NCBI GenBank assembly: GCA_019090225.1
Contig: JAHRWI010000204.1
Span: 1 to 8,586, forward strand
DNA: 8,586 nucleotides
DNA from: Porticoccaceae bacterium
Lineage (GTDB): Bacteria > Pseudomonadota > Gammaproteobacteria > Pseudomonadales > Porticoccaceae
Reading direction: 5' to 3'
A program made the position numbers and the translations under genes. Below are positions 6,289 to 8,586 of the stretch, piece after piece. Position 1 is the first letter of the stretch. The number at the start of each line of letters is the position of its first letter. The notes beneath the pieces were generated by a model, which saw nothing but the letters and a program-made list of their open reading frames with translations, was not told the origin of the DNA and did not search any database.

Positions 6289-7472
6289 TGGGACAGGATA
6301 AAAAATTACTTATTCTTGGTGGCGGTTACGCAGATATTCCCCTTATTAAAGCGGCAAAGGGACTTGGCTTTTATGTCATCACCAGCGGAAACAGGGCCGA
6401 TGACCTTGGTCACCAATATTCGGATCAGTGCTGCCTTGAAGATTTTTCAGACCCGCAAGCGATGCTCGCTCTCGCCAGGGCTCTCCAGGTCGACGCGGTT
6501 TGCGCCTGCTGCAATGATTTCTCTGCACTCTCCGCCGCTTATGTAGCTGAGCAAATGGGCTTGCCCGGTCACGACTCCTACCAGACCGCCCAAACAATCC
6601 ACCATAAGGATCGATACCGCAATTTTGCGGCGGAGCATGATGTCCCCTCCCCTCGCGCCGAAGGCTTTTCAAGCTTTGAGGCTGCCCATGACAAGCTTAA
6701 GCAGTTCCAGTTTCCAGTCATTATAAAACCTGTCGACCTAACTGGCGGCAAGGGCATCTCGACCGTCAAATACCATGAAGACCCAACCCCCGCATTGAAG
6801 GTCGCTTTTGATCGCTCTCGTATAAAGCGAATAGTGGTCGAAGAGTTTATCGATGGCACTCGACACGGCTTATCGACGTTTATCGTGGACGGCCGGGTGG
6901 CTTTCCATTTTGACGATGATGAACATTACTACCTTAATCCATACATGGTGTCTGCAGCATCAACTCCAGGCAATACAGGACCTGAAGCTATATCAGCACT
7001 CTGCAAAACCGCAGAAAAAATCGCATCACTACTAAGTCTTAAAACTGGAATATTCCATATTCAGTATATTCTTCGTGATGGGACACCTATAATCATTGAG
7101 ATATGCCGCAGAGCACCAGGCGATCTCTACACCCAATTCGTACATCTTGCCAGCGGGGTCGATTACCCTTCATTTATTGTCCGGAGTGCTGCTGGCCAGG
7201 ATTGTAGCGACCTGGTTCAGAAACCTGCTAAAGGCTATTTCACACGTCACTGTGTAATGAGCTCACGTACCGGGAAAGTATCCGACGTCGTTTTTGACCG
7301 ATCCATTGAAAACAATATCATTAGTGAATTTATGTGGTGGAAACCTGGCGATCTAATCGAAGATTTTCTAACTCAAAAATTGGGAATAGTATTTTTGCAG
7401 TTCGATTCGATGGATGAGATGCTCAATAAGACACAAAGGATGCACAGCTTGATACGCGTGGCCCTCACGTAG
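6288..7472 (+). CDS. ATP-grasp domain ligase
   Basis: The 394-residue protein has the three-part layout of PurK/PurT/carbamoyl-phosphate-synthase-like ATP-grasp enzymes: an N-terminal Rossmann-like preATP domain (LLILGGGYADIPLIKAAKGL, 7-26), a central segment with HHKDRYR (105-111), IIKPVDLTGGKGIS (145-158, K147 for ATP) and VEEFIDG (184-190), then IIIEICRRAPGDLY (268-281) with metal-ligand E271. The common EINPR is EICRR here, so the usual asparagine is cysteine. These enzymes activate a carboxylate with ATP and join it to an amine or similar nucleophile, via an acyl phosphate; substrates are not readable. Given the aminosugar transaminase nearby, coupling an acid or amino acid to a sugar amine is an attractive guess. 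The ATG shares one base with the preceding stop (TGATG). An in-frame TTG at 6285 is less likely. Confidence 0.87.
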   Translation: MGQDKKLLILGGGYADIPLIKAAKGLGFYVITSGNRADDLGHQYSDQCCLEDFSDPQAMLALARALQVDAVCACCNDFSALSAAYVAEQMGLPGHDSYQTAQTIHHKDRYRNFAAEHDVPSPRAEGFSSFEAAHDKLKQFQFPVIIKPVDLTGGKGISTVKYHEDPTPALKVAFDRSRIKRIVVEEFIDGTRHGLSTFIVDGRVAFHFDDDEHYYLNPYMVSAASTPGNTGPEAISALCKTAEKIASLLSLKTGIFHIQYILRDGTPIIIEICRRAPGDLYTQFVHLASGVDYPSFIVRSAAGQDCSDLVQKPAKGYFTRHCVMSSRTGKVSDVVFDRSIENNIISEFMWWKPGDLIEDFLTQKLGIVFLQFDSMDEMLNKTQRMHSLIRVALT

Positions 7473-7488
7473 CTGGCGCTTCCAAATT

Positions 7489-7872
7489 TTGGATATCACT
7501 ACATTGAAATACACTTACATTTTTATAACCGTGGTTTTCACCCTATACGGGCAGCTTATACTTAAGTGGCGCATTAGCGATCACGGGGCGCTTCCTGAGT
7601 CTTCATCGGACAAAATATTCTTCCTTTTACGGCTATTTACCGATGGTTATATTTTAAGCGGTTTTATTGCCGCATTCCTGGCATCGCTCGCCTGGATGGC
7701 GACCATGACCAAATTTGATCTATCTCATGCCTACCCAATCATTGTTGGAGGCTTAGCAATTTCTACCAGTTTTTTTGCCATCCTTTTTCTCAAGGAGCCA
7801 ATTAACATGGCGAAGGTATTGGGGCTACTTTTGATAGTCACCGGCGTACTTATGGTAGGCAAAGGTAATTAG
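7489..7872 (+). CDS. SMR/EamA-type small membrane protein (ArnE/ArnF-like flippase component)
   Basis: A 127-residue protein with four predicted membrane helices at about 8-26, 54-74, 80-101 and 107-124, the standard small-multidrug-resistance fold. Features shared with ArnE/ArnF-like proteins are YGQLILKW in helix 1 (no EmrE-type glutamate), the WMATMTKFDLSHAYPII stretch leading into helix 3, and LKEPINMAKVLGLLLIVTGV. ArnE and ArnF are proposed to flip undecaprenyl-phosphate-aminoarabinose across the inner membrane; placement after a polyprenyl-phosphate glycosyltransferase suggests the same job here. Only one such subunit is visible, so a homodimer or a second copy outside the window is needed. 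There is no ATG: TTG 7489 is used, and TTG 7504 (122 residues, beginning LKYTYIF) is an equally reasonable start. The stop TAG directly abuts the next gene. Confidence 0.85.
   Translation: MDITTLKYTYIFITVVFTLYGQLILKWRISDHGALPESSSDKIFFLLRLFTDGYILSGFIAAFLASLAWMATMTKFDLSHAYPIIVGGLAISTSFFAILFLKEPINMAKVLGLLLIVTGVLMVGKGN
7862..7865 (+). promoter_or_regulatory. Ribosome binding site for the terminal methyltransferase
   Basis: AAGG within the last codons of the SMR gene lies 7 bases before the GTG at 7873. It supports this GTG over a downstream in-frame GTG at 7912. Confidence 0.4.
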
Positions 7873-8586
7873 GTGGTTTTAAAAGAATATAAAGATATCG
7901 ATGGCATTAAAGTGTTTCACGATGATATAGCCACAAACCATGCCGACTACAAAGCTGAAGGATTGGATAATCTACATAAAGTAGAGGAGCAGCATTTTTG
8001 GTTTTTAGCTAGAAAAGACTTTATTACCACGCAAATGAAAAAGGTGGTTAGCATGTCTTCTAAAATAATAGAAATTGGCGCCGGCACAGGGAATGTCTCA
8101 AGGTGCTTAAAACGGGCTGGCTTTTCAAATATGGCTGTCGGCGAGATGCATCTCAACGGTTTGCGCTATGCTCAGTCATACGGCATTGACGAATGCTACC
8201 AATTCGACTTGTTGCGCGCTCCTTTTAAAGATGAATTCGATACCATATGTATTTTTGATGTATTAGAGCATATCGATGAAGATAAAGATGCTCTAGTCAG
8301 CATCCATAGCATGTTAAAAAATAATGGGCATATTGTTTTAACTGTGCCTTCGCATCAATGGCTATGGAATCGGGACGATGTATTAGCTGGACACAAAAAA
8401 CGATACACGAGGGCGGATTTAGTCAAACTACTTAAAGAGTCAGGCTTTGAAATTATCATTGCACGCTATTTTTTTATAAGCATAGTGCCACTATTATTGC
8501 TGAGAAAGCTTTTAGGCGGCTTTAACATAGTCCCCAAAAAACAAAAGCATATAGCGGGTATTTGGATAAACCCCGTTCTTAGCAAG
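7873..8586 (+). CDS. Class I SAM-dependent methyltransferase (runs off right edge)
   Basis: From GTG 7873 the frame stays open for 238 codons to the window end. The N-terminal part has EEQHFWFLARKDFI (39-51), a pre-domain motif common in glycan-cluster methyltransferases. The SAM-binding core follows: IIEIGAGTGNVS (65-76), FDVLEHIDEDKDAL (128-141) and GHIVLTVPSHQWLW (152-165), then HKKRYTRADLVKLLKESGF (174-192). A hydrophobic segment at about 197-213 suggests membrane attachment or the start of a C-terminal helical part. The target is unknown; a lipid-linked or nucleotide sugar is plausible. It is in the same frame as the SMR gene and separated from it only by a TAG codon. The DNA looks more AT-rich than nadC, which may point to separate acquisition. 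Confidence 0.83.
   Translation, partial: MVLKEYKDIDGIKVFHDDIATNHADYKAEGLDNLHKVEEQHFWFLARKDFITTQMKKVVSMSSKIIEIGAGTGNVSRCLKRAGFSNMAVGEMHLNGLRYAQSYGIDECYQFDLLRAPFKDEFDTICIFDVLEHIDEDKDALVSIHSMLKNNGHIVLTVPSHQWLWNRDDVLAGHKKRYTRADLVKLLKESGFEIIIARYFFISIVPLLLLRKLLGGFNIVPKKQKHIAGIWINPVLSK

Noticed and set aside
6379..6859. Minus-strand frames of 63-97 codons opposite the ATP-grasp gene
   Set aside because: They are mirror frames of a clear coding region, with no family resemblance.

Overview
The window looks like a gammaproteobacterial chromosome, probably a marine Cellvibrionales/Pseudomonadales-type lineage. This is inferred from a DUF1631-family gene divergent from nadC (the same pair is adjacent in Pseudomonas), moderate GC and NadC/WecE sequences of gammaproteobacterial type. 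I cannot name a genus. There is no tRNA, rRNA, insertion sequence, CRISPR array or other mobile-element signature.

Layout. Positions 1-312 hold the N-terminal part of a minus-strand DUF1631 gene that runs off the left edge. A 319-bp divergent spacer (313-631) carries promoter-like elements. nadC (632-1474, GTG start) is the last housekeeping gene. It converges on a minus-strand sugar aminotransferase of the WecE/RffA family (1545-2672). A 339-bp AT-rich spacer follows, with a good sigma70-like promoter (2927-2955) and two small GTGAA/TTCAC inverted repeats, one overlapping the -35 box. Downstream is a tight plus-strand operon: a possible 28-codon leader ORF with a strong Shine-Dalgarno (3012-3098), a polyprenyl-phosphate glycosyltransferase of the ArnC/GtrB type (3091-4032), a Gfo/Idh/MocA oxidoreductase (4025-5167), an FkbM-type methyltransferase with an extra N-terminal domain (5164-6288), an ATP-grasp ligase (6288-7472), an SMR/ArnE-like four-helix membrane protein (7489-7872) and a class I SAM methyltransferase (7873 to beyond the right edge).

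How the genes could work together (inference). The WecE-like enzyme would make a nucleotide-linked 4-amino-4,6-dideoxy sugar. The oxidoreductase, ATP-grasp ligase and methyltransferases would tailor a sugar or its N-substituent. The membrane-anchored GT2 would load a sugar onto undecaprenyl phosphate, and the SMR protein would help flip it across the inner membrane, as ArnC and ArnE/ArnF do for aminoarabinose. The final periplasmic glycosyltransferase and the nucleotide-sugar supply genes (rmlA/rmlB type) are not in the window. The best candidate for something undescribed is this tailoring set, together with its unusual operon head.
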